A DNA stretch of 15,395 nucleotides from Chlamydiia bacterium (lineage in GTDB: Bacteria; Chlamydiota; Chlamydiia; Chlamydiales; JACKPQ01): contig JAUILX010000011.1 of the NCBI GenBank assembly GCA_030433395.1, positions 1-15,395 of the forward strand, in the 5' to 3' direction. Positions 1 to 7,732 of this stretch are shown one piece after another (the stretch's first letter is position 1; every line of letters begins with the position of its first letter). The position numbers and the translations under genes are program-made. The notes under the pieces are model-generated. The model searched no databases. It was not told the DNA's origin and worked only from the letters and a program-made list of their open reading frames with translations.

Positions 1-662
1 ACTCTGCGCTTAGAGCAGGCGCACAAGAAGTGATATTAATTGAAGAGCCCATGGCTGCAGCTATCGGTGCGGATATGCCTGTTCATGAGCCTGCAGCGAG
101 CATGATTGTTGATATTGGAGGCGGTACCACTGAAATTGCTATTATCTCGCTTGGCGGAGTAGTTGAGTCTCGATCTTTACGTATAGGTGGTGACGAATTT
201 GATGATTGTATCATCAATTACATGCGCCGTACCTATAATCTAATGATTGGACCTAGGACAGCTGAAGAAATTAAGATGACAATTGGCTCAGCCTACCCAT
301 TAGGTGAAAATGAGCTTGAGATGGAAGTTCGCGGGCGGGATCAGGTTGCTGGCCTGCCGCTTACCAAGCGTATCAACTCTGTTGAAATACGCGAGTGCTT
401 GGCAGAGCCTAATCAACAGATCATTGAAAGCATCAAATTAACACTAGAAAAGTGTCCTCCAGAGTTAGCTGCAGACCTTGTTGAACGAGGTATGCTTTTA
501 GCTGGCGGCGGTGCCATGATCAAAGGCCTTGATAAAGCAATTATCAAAGAGACAGGTCTGCCCGTGATTGTTGCGCCAAGTCCACTGTTAGCTGTTTGTA
601 TGGGCACAGGCAAGGCCCTTGATTATCTAGACCGCTTTAAAAAGAGCCGATCTGCTTCGTAA
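1..662 (+). CDS. mreB: Rod-shape-determining protein MreB (C-terminal part, 5' end cut by window)
   Basis: Bacterial actin homologue that polymerises under the inner membrane and directs peptidoglycan synthesis; in chlamydiae, which lack FtsZ, it is central to division. The reading frame is open from the first base, so the true start lies upstream. About 220 residues are present. They include the MreB-typical segment LIEEPMAAAIGA, the phosphate-2 loop DIGGGTTEIA, the motif LRIGGDEFDD, and the adenosine loop LLAGGGAMIKGL near the end. The stop codon is TAA at 660-662. The gene lies 24 nt upstream of pckG in the same orientation, the order I recall for chlamydiae. Nothing in the visible part looks broken. 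Confidence 0.95.
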   Translation, partial: SALRAGAQEVILIEEPMAAAIGADMPVHEPAASMIVDIGGGTTEIAIISLGGVVESRSLRIGGDEFDDCIINYMRRTYNLMIGPRTAEEIKMTIGSAYPLGENELEMEVRGRDQVAGLPLTKRINSVEIRECLAEPNQQIIESIKLTLEKCPPELAADLVERGMLLAGGGAMIKGLDKAIIKETGLPVIVAPSPLLAVCMGTGKALDYLDRFKKSRSAS

Positions 663-686
663 TTACACAATCAGGGGGGATTGTTA

Positions 687-2492
687 GTGGAGATTGATTT
701 TTCAAATTGGACATCAAATAAACGATTGCAGGCGTGGGTGCGTGAGAAAGCAGAGCTTTGCAAACCAGAAAAAGTCCATCTTTGCAATGGATCAAAAGAA
801 GAATTTGATCGATTAGCACAAGAAATGTGCAAGTCGGGAGCATTTGTAAAGCTCGGCTCGAGCAAAAGACCAAACTCCTTTTGGTGCCATTCCGATCCTG
901 AAGATGTCGCACGCGTTGAGGACCGCACATTTATTTGTTCAGTGAATAAAGAAGATGCCGGACCAACTAATAATTGGAAAGATCCACAAGAGATGCGCTC
1001 ACATATGCTCCAGCTCTTCAATGGATGCATGCAAGGTCGCACCATGTACGTCATTCCATTTTCTATGGGCCCATTAGGGTCAAACCTCTCTTTAATCGGT
1101 GTCCAGGTAACCGATAGCCCTTATGTCGTTTGTAATATGCGCATTATGACTCGCATGGGTGATAAAATGTTAAAACTGCTTGATAAAGGCGCTCCATATA
1201 TTCCTTGTACGCACTCTGTAGGAGTGCCTCTCAGACCTGGTCAAAAAGACACCTTTTGGCCCTGCCGTCCTGACGAAAAGTGGATTGTGCATTTCCCTGA
1301 AGAGCGCTCAATCTGGTCTTTTGGAAGCGGATATGGTGGAAATGCCCTGCTTGGCAAAAAATGCCTGGCGCTGCGCATTGCATCGGCCCAAGCCCGCGAT
1401 GAGGGGTGGCTTGCAGAGCATATGCTCATTGTTGGTATCACCAATCCCGAAGGTAAAAAACACTACTTTTGTGCAGCTTTTCCAAGCGCTTGTGGAAAAA
1501 CAAACCTTGCAATGCTCACACCGTCTCTTCCTGGTTGGAAAGTAGAGTGTGTTGGCGATGATATCGCTTGGATGCGGCCTGGAAGTGATGGGCGTTTTTA
1601 TGCAATCAACCCAGAATCAGGTTATTTTGGTGTTGCTCCTGGCACTTCAATACAGTCCAATCCATCAGCTATGAAAACCTTAGAGAAAAATGCCATCTTT
1701 ACAAACGTTGCACTCACTGATGACAAAGATGTGTGGTGGGAGGGTATGACAGATGAGCCGCCTGCACATTGCACTGATTGGCTTGGCAAAGATTGGACCC
1801 CTAACTCCAAAGAAAAAGCCTCCCATCCCAACGCACGCTTTACCGTTTCTGCTTATCAATGTCCAGTGCTCGATCCTGCTATGGATGATGTTAAAGGCGT
1901 GCCCATTTCAGCTATTATCTTTGGTGGCAGGCGGGCATCGACCGTGCCTCTTGTTTTCGAGACTTTCGGTTGGCAACACGGCACCTTTATTGGCGCTAGT
2001 GTCTCCTCAGAGAAAACAGCCGCAGCCGCAGGCAAAGTAGGTGAGCTGCGCCATGATCCCTTTGCGATGCTGCCATTTTGTGGCTACAACATGGGCGATT
2101 ATTTCGGCCACTGGCTAAAAGTAGGCGCAAAATCCAATGCAGGAGCACTGCCACGCATTTTTCATGTTAACTGGTTCCGAAAAAGATCTGATGGCCAATT
2201 TCTTTGGCCCGGCTTTGGTGACAATATTCGTGTGCTCAAGTGGATGTTCGAGCGAATTGAAGGGCAAGCCGATGCCAAAGAAACACCCTTGGGCTTTATT
2301 CCTTCTGAAGAAAGCCTAGATCTTTCAGGTCTAGATTTGTCCACTGAGACACTTAAAGAGCTGTTTGCAATCGATAAAGCGGCCTGGCTCAAAGAAGTCG
2401 AAGGCTTGCGCGAATACTTTTCACAATTTGGAAAGCACCTGCCAGTTGGCATTGATGCTGAACTGAGCGCACTTGAAAAGCGACTTTCATGA
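687..2492 (+). CDS. pckG: Phosphoenolpyruvate carboxykinase, GTP-dependent
   Basis: Interconverts oxaloacetate plus GTP with phosphoenolpyruvate plus CO2 and GDP in the cytoplasm, linking the TCA cycle to gluconeogenesis. The protein is about 600 residues, normal for the GTP-dependent family. Visible motifs are the P-loop with reactive cysteine FPSACGKTN (about residues 265-273), the metal-binding VGDDIAW (about 289-295) and the guanine-nucleotide segment FCGYNMGDYFGHW (about 464-476). I prefer GTG at 687 as start because the purine-rich AGGGGGG at 673-679 is 7 nt upstream of it. The frame can be extended to TTG at 681, but that sits almost on the ribosome-binding site. The stop overlaps the dtd start as ATGA, so the two are probably translationally coupled. 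Confidence 0.96.
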   Translation: MEIDFSNWTSNKRLQAWVREKAELCKPEKVHLCNGSKEEFDRLAQEMCKSGAFVKLGSSKRPNSFWCHSDPEDVARVEDRTFICSVNKEDAGPTNNWKDPQEMRSHMLQLFNGCMQGRTMYVIPFSMGPLGSNLSLIGVQVTDSPYVVCNMRIMTRMGDKMLKLLDKGAPYIPCTHSVGVPLRPGQKDTFWPCRPDEKWIVHFPEERSIWSFGSGYGGNALLGKKCLALRIASAQARDEGWLAEHMLIVGITNPEGKKHYFCAAFPSACGKTNLAMLTPSLPGWKVECVGDDIAWMRPGSDGRFYAINPESGYFGVAPGTSIQSNPSAMKTLEKNAIFTNVALTDDKDVWWEGMTDEPPAHCTDWLGKDWTPNSKEKASHPNARFTVSAYQCPVLDPAMDDVKGVPISAIIFGGRRASTVPLVFETFGWQHGTFIGASVSSEKTAAAAGKVGELRHDPFAMLPFCGYNMGDYFGHWLKVGAKSNAGALPRIFHVNWFRKRSDGQFLWPGFGDNIRVLKWMFERIEGQADAKETPLGFIPSEESLDLSGLDLSTETLKELFAIDKAAWLKEVEGLREYFSQFGKHLPVGIDAELSALEKRLS

Positions 2493-2926
2493 AACTCGTT
2501 TTACAACGTGTTTCTCAAGCGAAAGTCACCGTGGGTAAAAAAACTATTGGGGAAATTCAAAAAGGCCTCCTAGTTCTTTTGGGCATTCACACCAATGATA
2601 ATACAGAAACAATTTTACGCCTTGTCGATAAATGCATAACACTTCGTATTTTTGAAGACGATCAGGGAAAAATGAATCGATCGCTACTTGACATCCAAGG
2701 GAGTGCACTGATTATTTCTCAATTCACATTATATGCAGATTGCAGCAAGGGTAAGCGGCCTTCATTTGTAGATGCAGCACCTCCTGCGCTTGCAGAGACA
2801 ATCTACAAATCCTTTATCAATCATATGCGTAATAGCGGAGTAAATGTTGAAACAGGGCAATTTGGTGCAGACATGAACGTCCACCTCGTCAATAATGGCC
2901 CCGTTACAGTGATTTTAGAAAAATAG
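2489..2926 (+). CDS. dtd: D-aminoacyl-tRNA deacylase
   Basis: Removes D-amino acids (and glycine mischarged on tRNA-Ala) from tRNA, a translation quality-control step in the cytoplasm. At 145 residues it has the full length usual for bacterial DTD. The two active-site signatures are present: SQFTLYAD (SQ-x-T motif, residues 77-84) and the Gly-cis-Pro motif NGPVT (136-140). QFGADM (124-129) is also typical. The ATG overlaps the pckG stop by 4 nt, which implies cotranscription and coupling. It ends 6 nt before the stop codon of convergent ndk, with a palindrome spanning both stops. Confidence 0.95.
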   Translation: MKLVLQRVSQAKVTVGKKTIGEIQKGLLVLLGIHTNDNTETILRLVDKCITLRIFEDDQGKMNRSLLDIQGSALIISQFTLYADCSKGKRPSFVDAAPPALAETIYKSFINHMRNSGVNVETGQFGADMNVHLVNNGPVTVILEK

Positions 2927-2938
2927 CTTTAGCTATTT
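2921..2938. terminator. Palindrome spanning both stop codons of convergent dtd and ndk; possible weak bidirectional terminator
   Basis: AAATAGC, a TTTA loop and GCTATTT form a perfect 7-bp stem (the 18 bases are a perfect palindrome). It covers the TAG of dtd and the TAG of ndk, so each gene's stop lies in one arm. The stem is A/T-rich and the T-run is only three bases on each side, so termination would be weak. Termination is inferred; the palindrome is seen directly. Confidence 0.4.
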
Positions 2939-3361
2939 ATTGCTTTGCATCTCTTCTGCTTTAAAGAAGAAGGGGATTTCGACGGCAGCAGTCTCGGGTG
3001 CATCAGAGCCGTGAACAGCATTGCAATCAATTGAGTCTGCAAAGTCAGCGCGGATTGTGCCGGGTGCTGCTTTTTTAGGGTCAGTAGCTCCCATGATATC
3101 GCGATTTTTTGTGATGGCATTTTCGCCTTCCAGGACCATAACAACCACGGGACCAGAGGTCATAAAATCAACGAGCTCACCGAAAAAAGGGCGCTCTTTG
3201 TGCACAGCGTAAAACTCGCCAGCTTTCTCTTTTGTTAAATGCATCATCTTGATTCCGGCAATGCGCAAGCTATTTTTTTCAAAGCGCGCAATGATCTCGC
3301 CAATATGATTTTTTTCAACCGCATCGGGTTTAATAATTGAAAGTGTTTGCTCTAATGTCAT
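2933..3361 (-). CDS. ndk: Nucleoside diphosphate kinase
   Basis: Transfers the gamma-phosphate between nucleoside triphosphates and diphosphates through a phospho-histidine, balancing NTP and dNTP pools. The 142-residue length is standard. The N-terminal TLSIIKPDAV carries the conserved Lys11. The active-site His117 is in NAVHGSD (114-120), and the family's ATP-site region GATDPKKAAPGTIR is at 91-104. The start ATG follows a clear AAGGAGA ribosome-binding site. The gene is transcribed alone on this strand, divergent from the small membrane protein at 3474 and convergent with dtd. Confidence 0.97.
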   Translation of the reverse strand: MTLEQTLSIIKPDAVEKNHIGEIIARFEKNSLRIAGIKMMHLTKEKAGEFYAVHKERPFFGELVDFMTSGPVVVMVLEGENAITKNRDIMGATDPKKAAPGTIRADFADSIDCNAVHGSDAPETAAVEIPFFFKAEEMQSNK

Positions 3362-3473
3362 AGTAAATCTCCTTGTTCGAGCAGTTTAGCATAAAGAGAG
3401 GTTCTAGTGCAAGTTCATAAAATATTTGCTTTGTATTATAAGAGCTTGTTAAGATGCTTCTTGGAGGTAAACA

Positions 3474-3662
3474 ATGGCAAAAGTAGATAGTTCAACGTCT
3501 AGCAGTCCCGATCAAAATGTAGTTTTAAATAAGAGCGATGGCCAATATCGGCTCTTAGGTGCGGTGGTTCTTGTTGCAGCGGGTGTGCTTTTTTGCGCGG
3601 CGGGTCTTGCGAAAGGGGTTGCAGATGGGTTACAATCAGATGTTGTCCCATTGACTCGCTAA
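3474..3662 (+). CDS. Small single-span membrane protein, unknown function
   Basis: A 62-residue protein with a Ser-rich hydrophilic N-terminus (1-24), one hydrophobic segment at about residues 26-46 rich in Val, Ala and Gly, and a short polar tail. A good ribosome-binding site, TTGGAGG, lies 7 nt before ATG, which supports a real gene despite the small size. It has no signal-peptidase or lipobox motif that I can see. It starts 112 nt from divergent ndk and is followed after 10 nt by the WaaQ-like gene, which has no obvious ribosome-binding site of its own. Cotranscription and coupling are therefore plausible. I do not recognise the family. Confidence 0.7.
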   Translation: MAKVDSSTSSSPDQNVVLNKSDGQYRLLGAVVLVAAGVLFCAAGLAKGVADGLQSDVVPLTR

Positions 3663-3672
3663 AAAAATCTGA

Positions 3673-4692
3673 ATGGACTTGCTAGAAATAAAAAAAATAT
3701 TGGTGATTAAGTTGAGACATCATGGTGATGTTTTGATGGCGACTCCCGTTTTTCAAGCCCTTAAAAAGCAGATGCCGCATGCTCAGATCGATGCCTACAT
3801 CTACGCAGAGACAAAGCCAATGCTTAATGGTCATCCAGCAATTCATGATTTTATCCTATACGACAAGTCGAAAAAAACACTCATCTCTGAGCTAAAGCGA
3901 CTTTGGCAGATTCGCAAAAATCGCTATGATCTAGTGATAAATCTTACAGAAGGGGATAGAGGCGCTCTTGCTGCAGGGTTCTCGGGGGCAAAAGTTCGAG
4001 TGGGCGTTGATCCTGAAAGTTCTGGGATGTGGGGTAAAGAGCGGATGTACACACATCTTTCTAAAATTTGTCCGAATCCAAGGCACGCTGTGGAACGTAA
4101 TCTTGATGTGCTGCGCAGCATCGGCATTTTTCCTAATAGCGCAGATCGAGAGCTATTTTTTAAAACAGATCCAGATTATAAGCCTCCTCTAGAGGACTAT
4201 GTGCTTATTCATCCCGTTTCGCGCTGGCTCTTTAAATGCTTACCAGCTGCAAAGATGGCAAAACTCATCCATATTTTAGCTGAGCGTGGTGAGAAAATCA
4301 TTTTAACATCGAGTCCGAGCAACAAAGAACAACAAATGCTAAGCAGTATCGAGTTGCTCTGTCCCAATATTGACCTGATTAACCTGGGCGGAAAGACATC
4401 ATTAAAGCAACTGGGAACTTTAATTAAAAACGCAAAGTTGCTTATCACGGTTGATTCTGTACCGCTGCACATCGCAAGTGCCCTTAAATCCCCCTGTATT
4501 GCAATATTTGGGCCTACATCAGAGGTGAACTGGGCGCCTTATCGCAACCCGAATGCGCGCGTTGTTGCACAAAATATGCCATGTCGTCCCTGCTATAGGC
4601 CAGGGTGTGCAGACAGTGGCAAATCAGACTGCTTAGAGACCTTAGAAGTTAGCGCTGTAGTTGATGAATTGAAAACTCTTTGTCCTCGCTAA
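3673..4692 (+). CDS. waaQ: Glycosyltransferase family 9, lipopolysaccharide heptosyltransferase III (WaaQ/RfaQ)-like
   Basis: Inner-membrane-associated GT-B glycosyltransferase; characterised WaaQ proteins add a side-chain heptose to the LPS inner core. The 339 residues match the family from end to end: VIKLRHHGDVLMATPVF (11-27), TKPMLNGHPAI (47-57), the WaaQ-like YDLVINLTEGDRGALAA (85-101), HPVSRWLFK (180-188), the donor-site region DSVPLHIASAL (261-271) with IFGPTSEVNW (278-287), and a C-terminal Cys cluster (CRPCYRPGC, 304-312). WaaQ-like identity is strong by pattern. The actual sugar and acceptor are not, since classical chlamydial LPS has Kdo but no heptose. No clear ribosome-binding site precedes ATG at 3673. 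The last 44 nt overlap the 3' end of folA on the other strand. Confidence 0.85.
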   Translation: MDLLEIKKILVIKLRHHGDVLMATPVFQALKKQMPHAQIDAYIYAETKPMLNGHPAIHDFILYDKSKKTLISELKRLWQIRKNRYDLVINLTEGDRGALAAGFSGAKVRVGVDPESSGMWGKERMYTHLSKICPNPRHAVERNLDVLRSIGIFPNSADRELFFKTDPDYKPPLEDYVLIHPVSRWLFKCLPAAKMAKLIHILAERGEKIILTSSPSNKEQQMLSSIELLCPNIDLINLGGKTSLKQLGTLIKNAKLLITVDSVPLHIASALKSPCIAIFGPTSEVNWAPYRNPNARVVAQNMPCRPCYRPGCADSGKSDCLETLEVSAVVDELKTLCPR

Positions 4693-5107
4693 GGCAAGAC
4701 TTTTCCCACCCCGCTATGCAATCCAGGGGAAAGTATCGATCGCAGGCAAAATCCTTGTGCACGCTAGTTAGAAACACAGTATCAATAAGGCCGTGCTCAA
4801 AAAATAGCTCAAAAATATCTTGGCCCCCAGTAACGCAAATCTTTTTTTCTTGATAGGCTTTAAGTTTTTCTAAGCATTCATCGAGTGAGGAAACAAAAAA
4901 AGAACCTTTTTGTGATTTTGAAAATACAACAAAGTCCCTATTGACGAGGCGATGTTTGGGAATTGAGTCATAAGTTTTGCGACCCATAATCATAACTGAA
5001 TCACAAGTGATATCCCAAAAGAATTTTAGGTCTTGCGGAAGATGCCATGGAGTTTTGCCCCTATTGGCAATTCCACCATGTTTGGTGCATGCAACAACGG
5101 CAATCAC
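4649..5107 (-). CDS. folA: Dihydrofolate reductase
   Basis: Reduces dihydrofolate to tetrahydrofolate with NADPH, sustaining thymidylate and purine synthesis. The 152 residues match bacterial DHFR. The substrate loop with catalytic acid is GKTPWHLPQDLKFF (Asp26), the NADPH site is MGRKTYDSIP (41-50), and VTGGQDIFELF (92-102) carries the conserved Gly-Gly. The start is GTG at 5107-5105, sharing GTGA with the lptB stop. A GGAGA lies about 12 nt upstream inside lptB, so translation probably relies on coupling. It is the last gene of the dapB-kdsA-lptC-lptB operon. Its final 15 codons overlap the end of convergent waaQ. Confidence 0.94.
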   Translation of the reverse strand: MIAVVACTKHGGIANRGKTPWHLPQDLKFFWDITCDSVMIMGRKTYDSIPKHRLVNRDFVVFSKSQKGSFFVSSLDECLEKLKAYQEKKICVTGGQDIFELFFEHGLIDTVFLTSVHKDFACDRYFPLDCIAGWEKSCLSEDKEFSIHQLQR

Positions 5108-5829
5108 AGCTTAAAATCATCTCCTAAATAAGCGTCACGTACAGTTGTAGAGCTGACAAGTTCTTTCGTATTGCCATGTGCTATGCAACTGCCTCCCTGC
5201 ATGAGATAGCTACGGTCGGCAATCGAGAAAATCTCGCGCGCATTGTGGTCGGTGATTAGTACACTGATCCCTTTTGCAGTCAGGAGGCGAATCATTTTTT
5301 GCACGTCGGCAATGGTTTTGGGGTCGATATTTGCAAACGGCTCATCAAGCAGCAAAAGTGAAGGATTGGTAACAAGTGCGCGTGTGATTTCTAAACGGCG
5401 TCTTTCGCCCCCAGAAAGAGTAGCAGCACGTTTATTTGCCAGATGAGATAGGCGCAGCTCTTCTAAAAGCTCATCTAAGCGCTCAAAGCGTTTTTTGCGA
5501 GGAAGAGCTAAAACCTCTAGTATGCACAAAATGTTTTCTCTAACTGTCAATTGTCTGAATACCGATGGCTCTTGAGCTAAATACCCCATGCCCATTTTTG
5601 CTCGCTTATGGACAGGCAGTTTAGTCACATCAACGCCATTAAAAAACACCTGGCCACTGTCGGGCCTTACTAAGCCTATAGTCATGTAAAAAGCCGTTGT
5701 TTTACCTGCGCCATTAGGGCCGAGCAGCCCAACCACCTCGCCAGCGTCAATATTAAATGATAAATCGCTCACAATAACGCGTCCGCTATAGCTCTTTTTC
5801 AGGTGTTTTGCAGATAAAAGTTTTGTCAT
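5104..5829 (-). CDS. lptB: LPS export ABC transporter ATP-binding protein LptB
   Basis: ATPase of the LptB2FG complex that extracts lipopolysaccharide from the inner membrane for transport to the outer membrane. The 241 residues are the usual length. In order: Walker A GPNGAGKTT (37-45), Q-loop Gln86 in YLAQEPSVF, signature LSGGERRRLEITRAL (138-152), Walker B LLLLDEPFANID (158-169) and switch His195 in ITDHNARE. The extended signature and LDEPFANIDP are typical of LptB rather than of general importers. ATG overlaps the stop of the upstream membrane-anchored gene as ATGA, with AAGGCGG as ribosome-binding site. Placement next to kdsA and an LptC-like gene fits LPS biogenesis. Confidence 0.95.
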   Translation of the reverse strand: MTKLLSAKHLKKSYSGRVIVSDLSFNIDAGEVVGLLGPNGAGKTTAFYMTIGLVRPDSGQVFFNGVDVTKLPVHKRAKMGMGYLAQEPSVFRQLTVRENILCILEVLALPRKKRFERLDELLEELRLSHLANKRAATLSGGERRRLEITRALVTNPSLLLLDEPFANIDPKTIADVQKMIRLLTAKGISVLITDHNAREIFSIADRSYLMQGGSCIAHGNTKELVSSTTVRDAYLGDDFKL

Positions 5830-6368
5830 CGAACCGCCTTAATGTTAGGAATGTGTGCTTGCATTTGATCGGCTTCGATGCGTGTTTGTCGATCGCGAAA
5901 CGAAAGCTTTAGTTGTTTAACAAGCCCATTTAAAATGATATCATCGTCGCCTAGCATTTGCATTGCAACCATCTGTGAAACAAATTCATGAGTATTGTAA
6001 TAGTATGTGCCAGAGCGCGACTGAAATTTACGTATGCAGTTTGCTTCTTCGATTGAACCTTTGATGTTTTGCATACGCTCAATCATTTCGTAGCTATCAC
6101 CGATTGGAATAACACGAAGCGTGGAGCTATCTGCAGTGATTTTTGTGTGGCGTCTATCATTGCCATTAGAAAAATAAGCTTCTTTAATGACTCCACGTTT
6201 GTTTTGCTGAGTCAAAGGATGATCTGCATTATTTTCGCTGTGTTGATGATGCAGCATAGCATGAAAATCAAGGCGATCTTTTTCCGTGATACGGCAAGCC
6301 TTAAATCCTACCCAGCAGCCAAATCCGCCAATGCATACAAGCGTGATTATAAGCGCTCGCGTAAACAT
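5826..6368 (-). CDS. Membrane-anchored periplasmic protein, probable LptC-type LPS transport component
   Basis: A 180-residue protein with an N-terminal hydrophobic segment (about 3-24) preceded by one Arg, then a hydrophilic domain that would face the periplasm. This matches the topology of LptC (one anchor plus a beta-rich OstA-like domain). The segment at 61-100 (EAYFSNGNDRRHTKI and following) has the alternating pattern expected of such strands, but I see no diagnostic LptC motif. Function is inferred from topology and from its place between kdsA (22-nt overlap) and lptB (4-nt overlap), the position I recall for C. trachomatis CT654. A GAGG ribosome-binding site precedes the ATG. It could instead be an LptA-like or lineage-specific subunit. 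Confidence 0.75.
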   Translation of the reverse strand: MFTRALIITLVCIGGFGCWVGFKACRITEKDRLDFHAMLHHQHSENNADHPLTQQNKRGVIKEAYFSNGNDRRHTKITADSSTLRVIPIGDSYEMIERMQNIKGSIEEANCIRKFQSRSGTYYYNTHEFVSQMVAMQMLGDDDIILNGLVKQLKLSFRDRQTRIEADQMQAHIPNIKAVR

Positions 6369-7150
6369 AGCACCTCGTCAATGAGATTTTCAAGATCGGC
6401 AAAAGCAATAACAGAGGCTGCATCACTTTTTGCTTGTGAAGGATTGGGGTGGGACTCAATAAAAAGAGCATTTGCACCCACGGCCACAGCAGCCTTTGCT
6501 AAGGGTAAAATAAATTCGCGTTGTCCCCCGGATGAAGTGTCTTGGCCACCGGGCAGTTGCACCGCGTGCGAGGCATCAAAACAAACAGGATGGCCGAGTT
6601 GTTGCATCAGAGGGATTGAGCGCATATCACAAACTAGATTGTTATATCCAAAGCTAGAGCCCCTCTCAGTTAAAAGAATCTGGCAACCTTCAAGTTTTTC
6701 AACAACATTTTTCATATCCCATGGCGCCATGAATTGGCCCTTCTTCACTTTAATCACCCTGCCAGTTTTAGCTGCAGCGACAAGCAAATCTGTCTGGCGA
6801 CACAAAAAAGCGGGAATTTGCAAGACATCAGCAACTTCTGCTACAATAGCTGCCTGATCAGGCAGGTGAATGTCGGTTACAATGGGCACGTTAAACATTT
6901 TTTTAACTTTCTCTAAAATTTTCAAGCCCTTTTCAAGGCCAGGCCCGCGATACGAAGAGAGTGACGAACGATTAGCTTTATCAAAGCTCGATTTATAAAC
7001 AAACGGGGCTCTTTTTTTTGCAAACAGCTCACATAAAAATTCTGCGCACCTTAAAGCATGTTCTTCGCTTTCAATGGCACAAGGCCCAGAAAAAAACAAT
7101 AGCGGGGAATTTTCATCAACAAAATGCTCGCCTATTTTAACGCGCTGCAT
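6347..7150 (-). CDS. kdsA: 3-deoxy-8-phosphooctulonate synthase (Kdo-8-phosphate synthase), metal-dependent type
   Basis: Condenses arabinose-5-phosphate with PEP to Kdo-8-phosphate, the committed step to the Kdo of LPS. The 267 residues are family length. SGPCAIES (21-28) carries Cys24, where metal-independent enzymes have Asn. His195 in FDASHAVQLPGG, Glu232 in IESHPNP and Asp243 in AKSDAAS complete the four expected metal ligands, so this should be the metal-dependent class. VYKSSFDKANRSS (51-63) is the conserved PEP/sugar site. The start overlaps dapB by 19 nt and has a strong GGAGG ribosome-binding site within dapB. Confidence 0.96.
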   Translation of the reverse strand: MQRVKIGEHFVDENSPLLFFSGPCAIESEEHALRCAEFLCELFAKKRAPFVYKSSFDKANRSSLSSYRGPGLEKGLKILEKVKKMFNVPIVTDIHLPDQAAIVAEVADVLQIPAFLCRQTDLLVAAAKTGRVIKVKKGQFMAPWDMKNVVEKLEGCQILLTERGSSFGYNNLVCDMRSIPLMQQLGHPVCFDASHAVQLPGGQDTSSGGQREFILPLAKAAVAVGANALFIESHPNPSQAKSDAASVIAFADLENLIDEVLCLRERL

Positions 7151-7725
7151 AAAACATCCTCCATGGAATATAAGCCAGGTTTTTGATTAGAGATCCAATC
7201 GATAGCTTTAATAGCGCCCTGGGCAAAAGCTTTGCGGCTGCGGGCTTTATGTCTAATCTCAATTTCTTCATCACCAAAATGAAAGACAATGCGATGCTCG
7301 CCCACAGCATCTTTTTCTCTGACAGAGTGAATATCAGGCTGATTTAACAGTTTAGCCAGCATCAGGGCAGTACCGCTTGGTGTATCAAGTTTTTCAGTGT
7401 GATGAATTTCTGTAATTTCAGATGTGCAGGGCTCGATGCGCCCGCTTATCATTTTGATCAATTCATTAACTAGCGCAACACCCAAGCTAAAATTAGGGGC
7501 ATAGAGTACAGGGCTCAATTTCGCTTGTTTTTCCATAGCAGCAAAATTTTCATGCCCATGACCCGTTGAACCAACAATGTAGGGCGTATTGCAAAGTCGC
7601 AAAGCGTCTGGGTGAGAGACATCGACAATCACATCGGCTTCATCACTTCCTACAATTGGATGAGTTAAAAGCGCTTCAATTGCCGAGCCCATCTTACCAG
7701 ATCGACCAAAAATACAGATCTTCAT
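7132..7725 (-). CDS. dapB: 4-hydroxy-tetrahydrodipicolinate reductase, short form
   Basis: Reduces the product of DapA with NAD(P)H on the way to meso-diaminopimelate (peptidoglycan) and lysine. Recognisable parts are the nucleotide loop FGRSGKMG (6-13), VGSTGH (51-56), YAPNFSLGV (75-83), and the catalytic signature EIHHTEKLDTPSGTA (106-120) with His108-His109 and Lys112. At 197 residues it is well short of the usual 240-270. About 40 residues are missing between the nucleotide loop and the DVIVDVSHPDAL strand, i.e. the middle of the N-terminal Rossmann domain. All catalytic residues remain and the frame is intact, so it is probably active. First gene of the operon. No ribosome-binding site is seen, but an extended -10 lies 7 nt before ATG. 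Confidence 0.92.
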   Translation of the reverse strand: MKICIFGRSGKMGSAIEALLTHPIVGSDEADVIVDVSHPDALRLCNTPYIVGSTGHGHENFAAMEKQAKLSPVLYAPNFSLGVALVNELIKMISGRIEPCTSEITEIHHTEKLDTPSGTALMLAKLLNQPDIHSVREKDAVGEHRIVFHFGDEEIEIRHKARSRKAFAQGAIKAIDWISNQKPGLYSMEDVLCSALK

Positions 7726-7732
7726 GGACCAG

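Noticed and set aside
681..686. TTG at 681 as start of pckG
   Set aside because: It lies 1 nt after the AGGGGGG ribosome-binding site; GTG at 687 has proper spacing of 7 nt.
6069..6857. 262-codon plus-strand reading frame opposite kdsA and the lptC-like gene
   Set aside because: Shadow frame: the opposite strand encodes a clear KdsA with all metal ligands, and the plus frame has no recognisable features.
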